Shown here: piece after piece, positions 48,157 to 56,141 of the stretch
How the letters are laid out: each line of letters opens with the position of its first letter
How positions within the stretch are numbered: position 1 is the stretch's first letter
Assembly (NCBI RefSeq): GCF_022698165.1
Contig: NZ_JALDAY010000012.1
Coordinates: 1 to 64,000 of the forward strand
DNA: 64,000 nucleotides
Source: Streptomyces cylindrosporus
GTDB lineage: Bacteria; Actinomycetota; Actinomycetes; Streptomycetales; Streptomycetaceae
Direction of reading: 5' to 3'
Translations under genes and position numbers: made by a program
The notes under the pieces: generated by a model
Databases searched by the model: none
What the model saw: only the letters and a program-made list of their open reading frames with translations
What the model was told of the DNA's origin: nothing

Positions 48157-49038
48157 CTACTTGACCGCGCCCGCCATGACGCCGGAGACGAACTGCCGCT
48201 GGAACGCGAAGAACACGACCAGCGGGACCACCATCGAGATGAACGCGCCGGGCGCCAGCACGTCGATGTTGTTGCCGAACTGCCGTACCTGCTGCTGGAG
48301 TGCGACCGTCAGCGGCTGCGACTCGGCGTTGGAGAACACCAGCGCGACCAGCATGTCGTTCCACACCCACAGGAACTGGAAGATCCCCAGCGAGGCGATC
48401 GCCGGAGCGCCCAGCGGCAGTACGACGGTGAGGAACAGCCGGGTCTCACCGGCGCCGTCCAGCCGCGCCGCCTCCAGGAGTTCCCGCGGGATCTCCGCGA
48501 AGAAGTTGCGCAACAGGAAGATGGCGAACGGCAGTCCGAAGCCGACGTGGAAGAGCACCACGCCGATGATGTCGCCGAAGATCCCGATCTTGCCGAAGAG
48601 ATCGGCCAGCGGGATCAGCGCCACCTGCACGGGTACGACCAGCAGCGCCACCACGACCAGGAACCACCAGTCGCGGCCCTTGAAGTCCATCCAGGCGAAG
48701 GCGTATCCGGCCATCGCGCCCAGCAGCACCACCAGCAGGGTGGCCGGGACCGTGATCCAGATGGTGTTGAAGAACGCGTGCGTGATCGCGTCCTTCTCCA
48801 GCAGCGACTGGTAGCTCTTGGCGGTCAGCTGGCTGGGTGCCGTGAACACCTTCCACCAGCCCGAGGTGGCGATGTCCGTCGGGTCGCGGAACGAGGAGAC
48901 CAGCAGCCCGAAGGTGGGCACCAGCCAGAACAGGGCGACCAGGATCAGGAAGATCCGCAGCACCCCGCCCGCCGCACCGCTCGCCACCCGGGAGGCGAAG
49001 GAACGCCTGCCGCGCACGGCCGTGTCGAGAGTGGTCAT
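48157..49038 (-). CDS. Carbohydrate ABC transporter permease, MalG-type
   Basis: A 293-residue permease of the binding-protein-dependent sugar class with six predicted helices. The coupling-helix EAA motif is ELLEAARLDGAGETRLFLTV, followed by VVLPLGAPAIAS, and helices such as FLVVVALLVVPVQVALIPLA. It is the second membrane subunit of the importer; the start overlaps the upstream permease stop by 4 bp. No ATPase gene is present in this operon; Streptomyces sugar importers often share the MsiK ATPase encoded elsewhere. The sugar is unknown. Confidence 0.92.
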   Translation of the reverse strand: MTTLDTAVRGRRSFASRVASGAAGGVLRIFLILVALFWLVPTFGLLVSSFRDPTDIATSGWWKVFTAPSQLTAKSYQSLLEKDAITHAFFNTIWITVPATLLVVLLGAMAGYAFAWMDFKGRDWWFLVVVALLVVPVQVALIPLADLFGKIGIFGDIIGVVLFHVGFGLPFAIFLLRNFFAEIPRELLEAARLDGAGETRLFLTVVLPLGAPAIASLGIFQFLWVWNDMLVALVFSNAESQPLTVALQQQVRQFGNNIDVLAPGAFISMVVPLVVFFAFQRQFVSGVMAGAVK

Positions 49039-50387
49039 CGTTGACGCTCCCTCCTCAGCCGGCGGATGTTCACGAACATCACCGGCAGCACGAGCAGCAG
49101 CAGGATCACGCCGATCGCGCTGCCCACGCCCTCGTTGCCGCCGCCTCCGAAGGACGACAGGAACAGCTGCAGGGCAAGGACGTTGGCGTCGTCCTGACTG
49201 GGCTGCGGCGCGATGATGTAGACCAGGTCGAAGATCTTCATCACGTTGATCATCAGCGTAATGAGGACGACGACCAGGACGGGCGCGAGGAGGGGGACCG
49301 TGACCCTTCTGAAGACCTGCCACTCGTTGGCGCCGTCCACCCGGGCCGCCTCCAGCAGGTTCCGGTCCACCCCGGCCAGTCCGGCCGCGATCAGCACCAT
49401 CGCGAAGCCCGCCCACATCCACACGTACGCCCCGATGATCGCGGGCGTCACCAGCGTCGGGCCGAGCCAGTCGATCCCGTTGTACGGCGCCGAGAAGTTC
49501 GAAGCCGGCAACCGCAGCCGGGCCCCGTCGGCGGAGGCGGGCAGCGTGAAGGTGCCGTCCGCGCCGCTCTTGGCGGAGGCGACCACCTTGCCACCCTTCA
49601 CCGCCTCCACCTTGACGCCCTTGAGCGCCTTCTCACCCGGGTCGACCTTGCCCTTCGTACCGCCGCCGCCCAGCTTGAAGTCCAGCCAGACGGTGCCGGT
49701 GACACCGGACCCGCTCGCAGTCCTCGCGTTCTCGGGGCTGCCCGGCAGCTTGTTGGGCGCGATGCCGACCAGCGGGAGCATGGCCGGCGTGCCCGCCCGC
49801 ACGGTGCCGGTCGTGGTGAACGAGCCGCCCCCGGAGGGCTTGAGATCGCTGACCGCCGCGTTCGGCCGGGCGTTGGGGTAGACGGACGACGAGACGAACG
49901 TGTCGTGGATGGACTTCGCCACCGCGTTCGCGGCCCCCAGGTTGGGGTCCTGCTCGTAGACCAGCCGGAAGATGATGCCGGCCGCCAGCATCGAGATCGC
50001 CATCGGCATGAAGACGATCAGCTTGAACGCCGTACCCCAGCGCACCCGTTCGGTCAGCACCGCGAAGATCAGCCCCAGCGCGGTGACGATCGCGGGCGCC
50101 ACCGCGACCCAGATCGCCGTGTTGCGTACGGCGGTCAGCGTGGCGTCGTTGGCGAAGATGTCGCCGTAGTTCTTCAGCCCCACGAAGCCGGAGCCGTCGG
50201 CGTCGTAGAGGCTGCGCCAGATCGAGTACCCGATCGGGTAGACCACGAGCGCCCCGAGGAGCACGAACGCGGGCAGCAGGAAGAGCACCGCCACCCACAG
50301 CCGCGTCCCCGTGACGCTCTTGCCCGGTTCGGCGGCGGGCGCCGGCAGTGCGCCGGCGCCCCCCGTCGAGTTCGCCACCGAAGTCAT
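49035..50387 (-). CDS. Carbohydrate ABC transporter permease with embedded domain, MalF-type
   Basis: A 450-residue permease, about 150 longer than usual. Helices at about residues 30-52, 90-112, 122-143 and 315-340 onward are normal, and the EAA motif NLLEAARVDGANEWQVFRRV is at about 343-362. Between helices three and four, residues about 145-300 form an extra extracytoplasmic region. Its core, VTGTVWLDFKLGGGGTKGKV then GVKVEAVKGGKVVASAKSGA, resembles the B-type Ig-like fold of Sdr surface proteins. E. coli MalF has a different periplasmic loop that contacts the binding protein, so a similar role is possible. The gene follows the binding-protein gene by 8 bp. Confidence 0.88.
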   Translation of the reverse strand: MTSVANSTGGAGALPAPAAEPGKSVTGTRLWVAVLFLLPAFVLLGALVVYPIGYSIWRSLYDADGSGFVGLKNYGDIFANDATLTAVRNTAIWVAVAPAIVTALGLIFAVLTERVRWGTAFKLIVFMPMAISMLAAGIIFRLVYEQDPNLGAANAVAKSIHDTFVSSSVYPNARPNAAVSDLKPSGGGSFTTTGTVRAGTPAMLPLVGIAPNKLPGSPENARTASGSGVTGTVWLDFKLGGGGTKGKVDPGEKALKGVKVEAVKGGKVVASAKSGADGTFTLPASADGARLRLPASNFSAPYNGIDWLGPTLVTPAIIGAYVWMWAGFAMVLIAAGLAGVDRNLLEAARVDGANEWQVFRRVTVPLLAPVLVVVLITLMINVMKIFDLVYIIAPQPSQDDANVLALQLFLSSFGGGGNEGVGSAIGVILLLLVLPVMFVNIRRLRRERQR

Positions 50388-50395
50388 GTCGGCCG

Positions 50396-51769
50396 TCAGC
50401 CGGAGCCGTAGGCCTTGGCCGCGTCGGCCTCCAGCTTCTGCTGGGTGCCCGCGACGTCCTTCGGATTGCGCAGGAAGTCCTGCAGGTCCTTCCACTCGCC
50501 GACACCGGCCGTGCCGCCGAAGGCCGCGGGGGCCTGGTCGGACATGTCGAAGCGGAAGTTGTCACCGGCCGAGATCAGCTGCTGGGCGATCTGCTTGGTG
50601 ATCGCGTCCTTGTACTTGGACTGGTCCATCTCCTTGTTCGGGGAGAGGATGCCGCCCTGCGCCGCCCACACCTCGGCCGCGTCCGTCGAGGCCAGGAAGG
50701 TCAGCAGCGCCTGGGCGCCCTTGCCGTCCTTCAGCGCCACGGCCACGTCACCGCCGCTGACCACCGGCGAGTCGCTGCCGACCGCCGGGAACGGGAACAC
50801 CTTCGCGTCCGTGCCCAGCTTCGCCTTGGTGTCGCCGTTGATGTTCGCGGCCACGAAGTCGCCCTCGAAGACCATGCCGGCCGGGGTGTCGCCGGAGAAG
50901 GTCTGGGTGACCGACTTCGGGAACTCCGTGTTCAGCGCGCCCTTGTTGCCGCCCGCGATCAGGTCGTTCTTGCCCCACAGCTGGGCGAGCGTGGTCAGGG
51001 CGTCCTTGACGGAGGGATCCGTCCACTTGATCTTGTGGGCGGCCAGCTGGTCGTACTTGTCCGGGCCCGCCTGCGAGAGATAGACGTTCTCGAACCAGTC
51101 GGTGAGCGTCCAGCCGTCCGCGCCGCCGATCGACACGGCCGGAGTGCCCGCGTCGGACAGCGTCTGCGCCGTGGTGAGGAAGTCCTTCCAGGTCTTCGGC
51201 GTGGAACTGATCCCGGCCGCTTCGAAGTTCGCGGTGTTGTACCAGACCAGCGACTTGTTGGCGGCCTTGGCGTAGACGCCGTACTGGGTGCCCTTCCAGG
51301 CGCCGAGGTCGACCCAGCCCTTCGAGAAATTCTTGGTGAGCTGGGCCTTGGCGTCCGCGCCCAGCGGCTTGAGCCAGCCCTTGTCCGCGAACTGGTGCAA
51401 CACGCCGACCTGGGGCAGGAACGCGACGTCCGGCGGCTTCCCGCCCTGGATCTTGGTACCGAGGAAGGTGGACGTGTTGTTGCCGGTCGGCACGAAGTTG
51501 ACCTTCGCGCCGGTGCGCTTCTTGAACTCGTCCATCACCTTCATGAAGTTGTCCTGCTCGGCGCCGGTCCAGACGGCGGCGACCTCCAGGGTCTGGCCGC
51601 TGAGACTGGGGAGCTTCAGACCGCTGCTGCTCTCGGAGCTGCCTCCGCCGTCGCTCTTGTTGTCGTCACCGCCGCATCCCGACAGCGCCAGCGTGAGCGC
51701 TCCCGCGAGGAGAGCGGCGGCTGTCCTGGCTGCCCTGCGTGTCCCGTTCTTGCTGCTCGTGGTGCGCAT
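50396..51769 (-). CDS. Extracellular sugar-binding lipoprotein (ABC importer)
   Basis: A 457-residue family 1 solute-binding protein. An Arg-rich signal leads to lipobox LALSGC, with Cys32 as the lipidation site, then a Ser/Gly/Asp linker and the mature domain with LEVAAVWTGAEQDNFMKVMD, PPDVAFLPQVGVL and GGADGWTLTDWFENVY. It captures a carbohydrate outside the membrane for the two permeases encoded downstream. An ATG at 51769 and a GTG one codon earlier are both possible starts. A perfect inverted repeat lies 16 bp upstream. The specific sugar cannot be told from the sequence. Confidence 0.93.
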   Translation of the reverse strand: MRTTSSKNGTRRAARTAAALLAGALTLALSGCGGDDNKSDGGGSSESSSGLKLPSLSGQTLEVAAVWTGAEQDNFMKVMDEFKKRTGAKVNFVPTGNNTSTFLGTKIQGGKPPDVAFLPQVGVLHQFADKGWLKPLGADAKAQLTKNFSKGWVDLGAWKGTQYGVYAKAANKSLVWYNTANFEAAGISSTPKTWKDFLTTAQTLSDAGTPAVSIGGADGWTLTDWFENVYLSQAGPDKYDQLAAHKIKWTDPSVKDALTTLAQLWGKNDLIAGGNKGALNTEFPKSVTQTFSGDTPAGMVFEGDFVAANINGDTKAKLGTDAKVFPFPAVGSDSPVVSGGDVAVALKDGKGAQALLTFLASTDAAEVWAAQGGILSPNKEMDQSKYKDAITKQIAQQLISAGDNFRFDMSDQAPAAFGGTAGVGEWKDLQDFLRNPKDVAGTQQKLEADAAKAYGSG

Positions 51770-51784
51770 CACTGCCCCGTTCTT

Positions 51785-51800
51785 CGTTCGTCGTCGAACG
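51785..51800. promoter_or_regulatory. Inverted repeat upstream of the sugar-binding lipoprotein gene
   Basis: A perfect dyad CGTTCG-TCGT-CGAACG lies 16 bp before the ATG. The position suits an operator for a LacI- or ROK-type repressor of the importer, but no such regulator gene is adjacent. The remainder of the 148-bp gap to the FHA-FtsK gene shows no clear element. Confidence 0.4.
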
Positions 51801-51917
51801 TCGAGCGCTGTCCCGTGCGATCTGGTCTACGCCGACGGGTGTAGGGCGGCAAGAGTGCGTCCCGTGTCAACCCGGGGATCGTGATCCGCTCGTGACCAGG
51901 TGCGGGGTGGGCAGACC

Positions 51918-54900
51918 CTAGAGCAGCGACGGCACCTCCGACGCCGAGACTTCCCGTGCCGCCCGCTCCAGGGCGCTTGCCAGGAGGGCCAGGTCCGTGG
52001 GGCCGTTGCCCAGCTCGCGGACCGGCCTGCGGGTCGGCGGGTCGCCCATGCGCTGCCAGTCCAGGGGGACCACTGTGGGCCGCAGGGTCGCGGTGCGGGG
52101 GATGCGCCCGGTGACCCGGCCGCCCTGGAACGGGGTGGCTCGGCCGTCCGGGGTCGTCAGCCGGCCGCGGCCCGGGGCGGGGGCCTCGGGGGAGGCTTCC
52201 GGGGCGTCCAGGGTCACGCGGAGGGTGGCCCGGCGTGCCGGTTCGGTCTCCGCGGTACGGCCGTCGGGGCCCGTCGCCGCCACCAGGTGCACGCCCAGCC
52301 GCGCGCCCTCCCTCGCCACCGCCTCCAGGGCCCGCATCACGGAGCCCGCGGCCGGGCGGCCGGGGGAGCCGAGGGCGGGGGAGACCAGGGCGTCCAGGTC
52401 GTCCACGATCACGACCAGGCGGGGCAGCGGCGGTGCCGCCTCCGTCTGCCGGCGGGCCGCGCCCGGCCGGAGCCGGATCGTCGAGCTGGGCGGGGAGTCC
52501 AGGTCGCCCGCCCCCGCCGAGACGGGGCGCTGGGCGACCATCCGGCCCGACAGCTCGCGGCCCGTGTGCCACTCGGCGAAGTCGGAACGGCCGAGCAGCT
52601 CGGCCCGGCGCTTCAGCTCGGCGCTCAGGGACTGGGCGAACTCCCGCATCCGGACGGGGTCGTTGGCGGTCAGGTGGGTCGTCACGTGCGGGACGTCCGT
52701 GCACACGCGCAGTCCGTCGCCGTGTCCGGCCCCCGCGCCCACGCTGTCCCGGCCGTCCATCAGGACGATGCCCAGGCGGTCGGGGCGCTCGGCGGCGGCC
52801 AGCGAGGCGACCACGGCACGCAGCAGCTCCGTACGGCCGCTGCCCGCCGGGCCCTCGATCAACAGGTGCGGTCCGTCGGCGGCGAGGTCCGCGCAGACCG
52901 GGCCGCGCGGACCGGCGCCGAGCACGGCCCAGGCGCGTCCGCCGAGCGACTCGGTGTCGTCCGCCGCGTCGGCCCAGCGCGCCATCAGCGACGCCGGGGT
53001 GGCCCGGGCCAGCCCCAACTCGTCCAGCAGCCGCGCCGCTTGGGGCAACGGCACGGAGACCCGCGCGAGCCGCTCGGCGGACGCGCCGTCTAGCCGCAGC
53101 GGCGCGAGCGCCCGCGCGAAACGCTCGGCCCAGGGCAGGGACACGGCGTCCACTCGGGCGACTGTGCCGGGGGGTATGGGGGTGGGGTGCGGGGCGGTGT
53201 TCGCCGGGGCCGGTACGCGGTCTGTGGCGTCGCCCGGGTGGGAGGGGTGGTGAGCGGGGCGGGTCCGGTCGGCCTGGGCCGTCGAGCCGACGGGGCTTGC
53301 GGCCGTGGGCCTGGCCGTTTCCGCCGAGGCGAGGAGGCCTGCGGAGGCGTTGGCTGCCGTGGAGCCCGTGGAGCCCGTGGAGCCCGTGGAGCCCGTGGAG
53401 CCCGTGGAGCCCGTGGAGCCCGTGGAGCCCGTGGAGCCCGTGGAGCCCGTGGAGCCCGTGGAGCCCGGCGCTCCGGGCGGGTTCGGCGCACCTGCCGCGT
53501 CCGCGTCGAGCGCGCCGCTCCTCGCCACCCGCATCAGCCGCAGCGCCGTCGCCACGTCGCCGCTCAGCAGTGCGACCGCGCCGCACTCCCGGAACGCCGG
53601 TGCCACCGCGCAGGCCGCCTCGTACGTCTCCGTCACCGGGGACGCGGGCGATGCCGACGCCGTCTCGGCGAGGCAGACGACGTGTATGCCGACGGCCGGG
53701 CCCTCCGACGCCAGCCGCGCCACCGCCTGGCGGACATCGGCGCCGCCGGGGTCGCCGTCGACGACGACCACGGTGTACGGCCCGGCGAAGCCGTCGTCCG
53801 GCTCGTCGTCCCGGGCCCAGGAGGGGCGCCGGGCGGCACCGCGGGGACCACTCGTACCCCTGGCCGTCGCCGTCGCTGAGGGTGCCGTCGCCGTCCGGTG
53901 CGCGCCGGTCCGGTGCTCCGCCTGCTGGTCCTCCAGGCGTCGTAGGAGCTCCTCCGTGCGGGCCGTCGCCTGTTCGCGGTCGTAGGCCAGCAGGAGGCGG
54001 CAGTCCTGGCCGTGCCCGGGGCGCAGATGCGGGAGCCAGCCCAGCCAGGACCACTCCGCCGTGCGCTCCGCCAAGGGGCGCGAGCGGTCCGCGCTGATCA
54101 GGACGATTTCCAGGGTCTCGGGCGAGTGCAGCGCGGTGAGCTGGGCCAGTACCGCGCGGGCCAGCCCGGAGAGCCGGGCGCGGGGGCCCGCCAGGCCCAG
54201 CGCACCGGCCTCGCGCAGATCCGCGGTCACCGGGACCGCGGGCAGCAGACCGGAACCGTCGGGCGCGGGCCGGTCCGCCGTGCCGAGCCGCACGGTGAGC
54301 GCCTCCGGGTGTCCGGGCCCGCGCTCCCACAGCCGCGGCCCCGGCCCGAGGGCCGTCAGCAGCAGCGCCGCGGGATCCGGCCAGGTCTCCGGGAGTTGAG
54401 CGCCGGGGGCCGGGGTGGGCCCGGCCTCGGTGCCGGGGTCGTCTCCGTCGTCGTACATCCCGTGCTCGTCGGCGGTCTGCTCGCCGCGCCCGCCCGCCAG
54501 CCGACGGGCCCACGCCGAGAGCCCGCCGCGCTTGCGGACGCCGGCGGGTACGTCGGTGCCCCGGAGGGGCGTGCCCTTGCGGCGGCCGGTTTCCTGCGGC
54601 CCGGTGTCCACCGGGCTCATGCCGTCCGAGCTCTCCGCCCCACGCGCGCGTGCACCGGACGCCTCCTCGTGGGCCGCCGTGCCGTGCGCCGGTGTGTGCG
54701 AGTCGGACGTGCTCGCCATGCCGTCACCGCCCGGCGTCCCCCACGCCAGCGCACCGAACCGTCCCGCGTGCGTGTCCCCGCCGTCGGCCGGGATGCCACC
54801 GGAACGCCCCGCCCCCCGGCTCTCGATCCGTGGTGCCCCGCCCTGCCCCGGCACCACCGGCGGCTCGGCGGACGTATGCCCCTGGGCGCTCTGCGTCGCC

Positions 54901-55775
54901 CGCGAGGCCGTGGCGGTCGGGTCGCCGCCGTCCGCCACGCGTGCGTGCGGCATCGGCGCCGAACCGCGCCCGCTGCCCGCCTGCTCACGCCTGCCCGTGC
55001 GGACGGAGTACCCGCCGCCGGGTCCCTGATCCCCGGAGGGCAGGCCCTCCGCGCGACCCGGGCCGGCACCCGCGGAGCCGCCGCCCCCGGGGGCCACGCG
55101 CACATGCCCCTCCCCGTCCGGAGTAGTGGCCACCCGCGCCCCCGGCCCCCCGGCCGCGGCCACCCGCAGGGCCGACTCGCCGATCCGCAGCAGCGCGCCC
55201 GGGGTCACCCGGACCGGGCGGGTGTGTACGCGGGTGCCGTCCAGGGTGGTGCCGTTGGTCGAGCCCAGGTCGGTCACCGCGACGCGGTCGTCCGCCGTGA
55301 CCGTTATGGCGCAGTGGAAGCGGGAGACGTCCGGGTCGTCGAGGGGGACGTCGGCGTCGGCCGAGCGGCCGATGCGGATCTCGCCGCCGTGCAGGAGGTG
55401 GACGCCGCCCGCGTCCGGGCCCGCGACCACGTGCAGCTGGGTCGGGGCGTCGTCCAGCTCGGGGTGGGGCTCGGGCTCGGCCGGGGCGCCCAGGGACAGC
55501 ACCGCGCCGTCGACCAGCGGGGGCTCGCCGAGGGTGCAGCGGCGGTCGTCGAGGCGCTCGGCGCCCGCGTACAGCACCACCGGGCCGCCGCTCTCGCGGC
55601 CGCGCTCCGCCCGGTCCGCGCCCCCGTCGCCGGAGACCGCCGAGGCGAGGGCCGAGGCCACCGCGGCCAGGGCCGTGCCGGCGGGCGCCGTGACCAGCAC
55701 GTCGCAGCTCGCGGTGCGGCCCCGGGTCCGCTCGGGCGGGCCCAGCGGGTCTACGACGGTCAGCCGGATCTGCAT
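51918..55775 (-). CDS. FHA domain-containing FtsK/SpoIIIE (EssC-like) ATPase
   Basis: A 1285-residue protein. An N-terminal ubiquitin-like/EssC-type region (1 to about 100) is followed by an FHA phosphothreonine-binding domain (about 110-205) with IRIGRSADADVPLDDPDVSR and DLGSTNGTTLDG. A long Gly/Ser/Pro/Ala-rich linker follows, then degenerate and canonical FtsK/SpoIIIE modules. The clearest P-loop is EGPAGSGRTELLRA, with Arg in place of the Walker A lysine; Walker B is LVVIVDDLDALV. Twelve Gly-Ser-Thr units interrupt the middle. No WXG100 substrate genes are nearby, so a type VII secretion role is unsupported. It is divergent from pkaA, making kinase-controlled FHA binding attractive as inference. 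Confidence 0.88.
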   Translation of the reverse strand: MQIRLTVVDPLGPPERTRGRTASCDVLVTAPAGTALAAVASALASAVSGDGGADRAERGRESGGPVVLYAGAERLDDRRCTLGEPPLVDGAVLSLGAPAEPEPHPELDDAPTQLHVVAGPDAGGVHLLHGGEIRIGRSADADVPLDDPDVSRFHCAITVTADDRVAVTDLGSTNGTTLDGTRVHTRPVRVTPGALLRIGESALRVAAAGGPGARVATTPDGEGHVRVAPGGGGSAGAGPGRAEGLPSGDQGPGGGYSVRTGRREQAGSGRGSAPMPHARVADGGDPTATASRATQSAQGHTSAEPPVVPGQGGAPRIESRGAGRSGGIPADGGDTHAGRFGALAWGTPGGDGMASTSDSHTPAHGTAAHEEASGARARGAESSDGMSPVDTGPQETGRRKGTPLRGTDVPAGVRKRGGLSAWARRLAGGRGEQTADEHGMYDDGDDPGTEAGPTPAPGAQLPETWPDPAALLLTALGPGPRLWERGPGHPEALTVRLGTADRPAPDGSGLLPAVPVTADLREAGALGLAGPRARLSGLARAVLAQLTALHSPETLEIVLISADRSRPLAERTAEWSWLGWLPHLRPGHGQDCRLLLAYDREQATARTEELLRRLEDQQAEHRTGAHRTATAPSATATARGTSGPRGAARRPSWARDDEPDDGFAGPYTVVVVDGDPGGADVRQAVARLASEGPAVGIHVVCLAETASASPASPVTETYEAACAVAPAFRECGAVALLSGDVATALRLMRVARSGALDADAAGAPNPPGAPGSTGSTGSTGSTGSTGSTGSTGSTGSTGSTGSTGSTAANASAGLLASAETARPTAASPVGSTAQADRTRPAHHPSHPGDATDRVPAPANTAPHPTPIPPGTVARVDAVSLPWAERFARALAPLRLDGASAERLARVSVPLPQAARLLDELGLARATPASLMARWADAADDTESLGGRAWAVLGAGPRGPVCADLAADGPHLLIEGPAGSGRTELLRAVVASLAAAERPDRLGIVLMDGRDSVGAGAGHGDGLRVCTDVPHVTTHLTANDPVRMREFAQSLSAELKRRAELLGRSDFAEWHTGRELSGRMVAQRPVSAGAGDLDSPPSSTIRLRPGAARRQTEAAPPLPRLVVIVDDLDALVSPALGSPGRPAAGSVMRALEAVAREGARLGVHLVAATGPDGRTAETEPARRATLRVTLDAPEASPEAPAPGRGRLTTPDGRATPFQGGRVTGRIPRTATLRPTVVPLDWQRMGDPPTRRPVRELGNGPTDLALLASALERAAREVSASEVPSLL
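53359..53466 (-). repeat. 12-copy 9-bp minisatellite in the FHA-FtsK gene
   Basis: Twelve perfect tandem copies of GTGGAGCCC on the plus strand encode twelve Gly-Ser-Thr triplets on the coding minus strand. The perfection implies recent expansion or continuing slippage; changes by whole units stay in frame. Confidence 0.95.
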
Positions 55776-56141
55776 CGCCGTCAGCGGTCCCTTCTGCGCG
55801 GGTCTGCGCGGGCGCGGACTACCCCCCACCCCACACGAGCACGTCGGCCAAGTACTGCACGCATCCTCGCACCTGCCACTGACAACGCGCCCACGCTCCC
55901 GGCAGAAGTGATCTTGATTGGTCGGCTCTGCCCTCAAAAGTGCCTGATCAGTACTTCACACATGACCGCTTGAGATCGGTCACGTCCGGGTCGGGCAACC
56001 GGCTGGACCGAGTCGAGCGTCTTTCCTTCGAACATGTACGACAACCGGTACGTAAGACGCACAGAAAGATGAGAACCCGGTCCAGCGGCCCTCGGCACTA
56101 CAGTGGGTCGGAACGCAAGCAAGCAGCAGGGAGCGCATGAC
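55776..56141. other. Divergent intergenic region between FHA-FtsK and pkaA (366 bp)
   Basis: This comparatively AT-richer region must hold the promoters of both genes. The clearest element is a perfect dyad TGACCG-N8-CGGTCA at 55963-55982. A self-complementary CTGATCAG lies nearby at 55944-55951. No coding frame was supported. A GGGAG ribosome-binding site precedes the pkaA GTG. Confidence 0.45.

Noticed and set aside
53187..53985. Plus-strand frames across the 9-bp repeat, giving Glu-Pro-Val or Gly-Ala-Arg repeats
   Set aside because: They lie inside the FHA-FtsK gene, whose minus-strand frame continues through the repeat into conserved ATPase sequence on both sides.
51918..55775. A type VII secretion (ESX) locus
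   Set aside because: The ATPase is EssC-like, but no WXG100, EccB, EccD, EccE or mycosin gene is present in the surrounding 10 kb.
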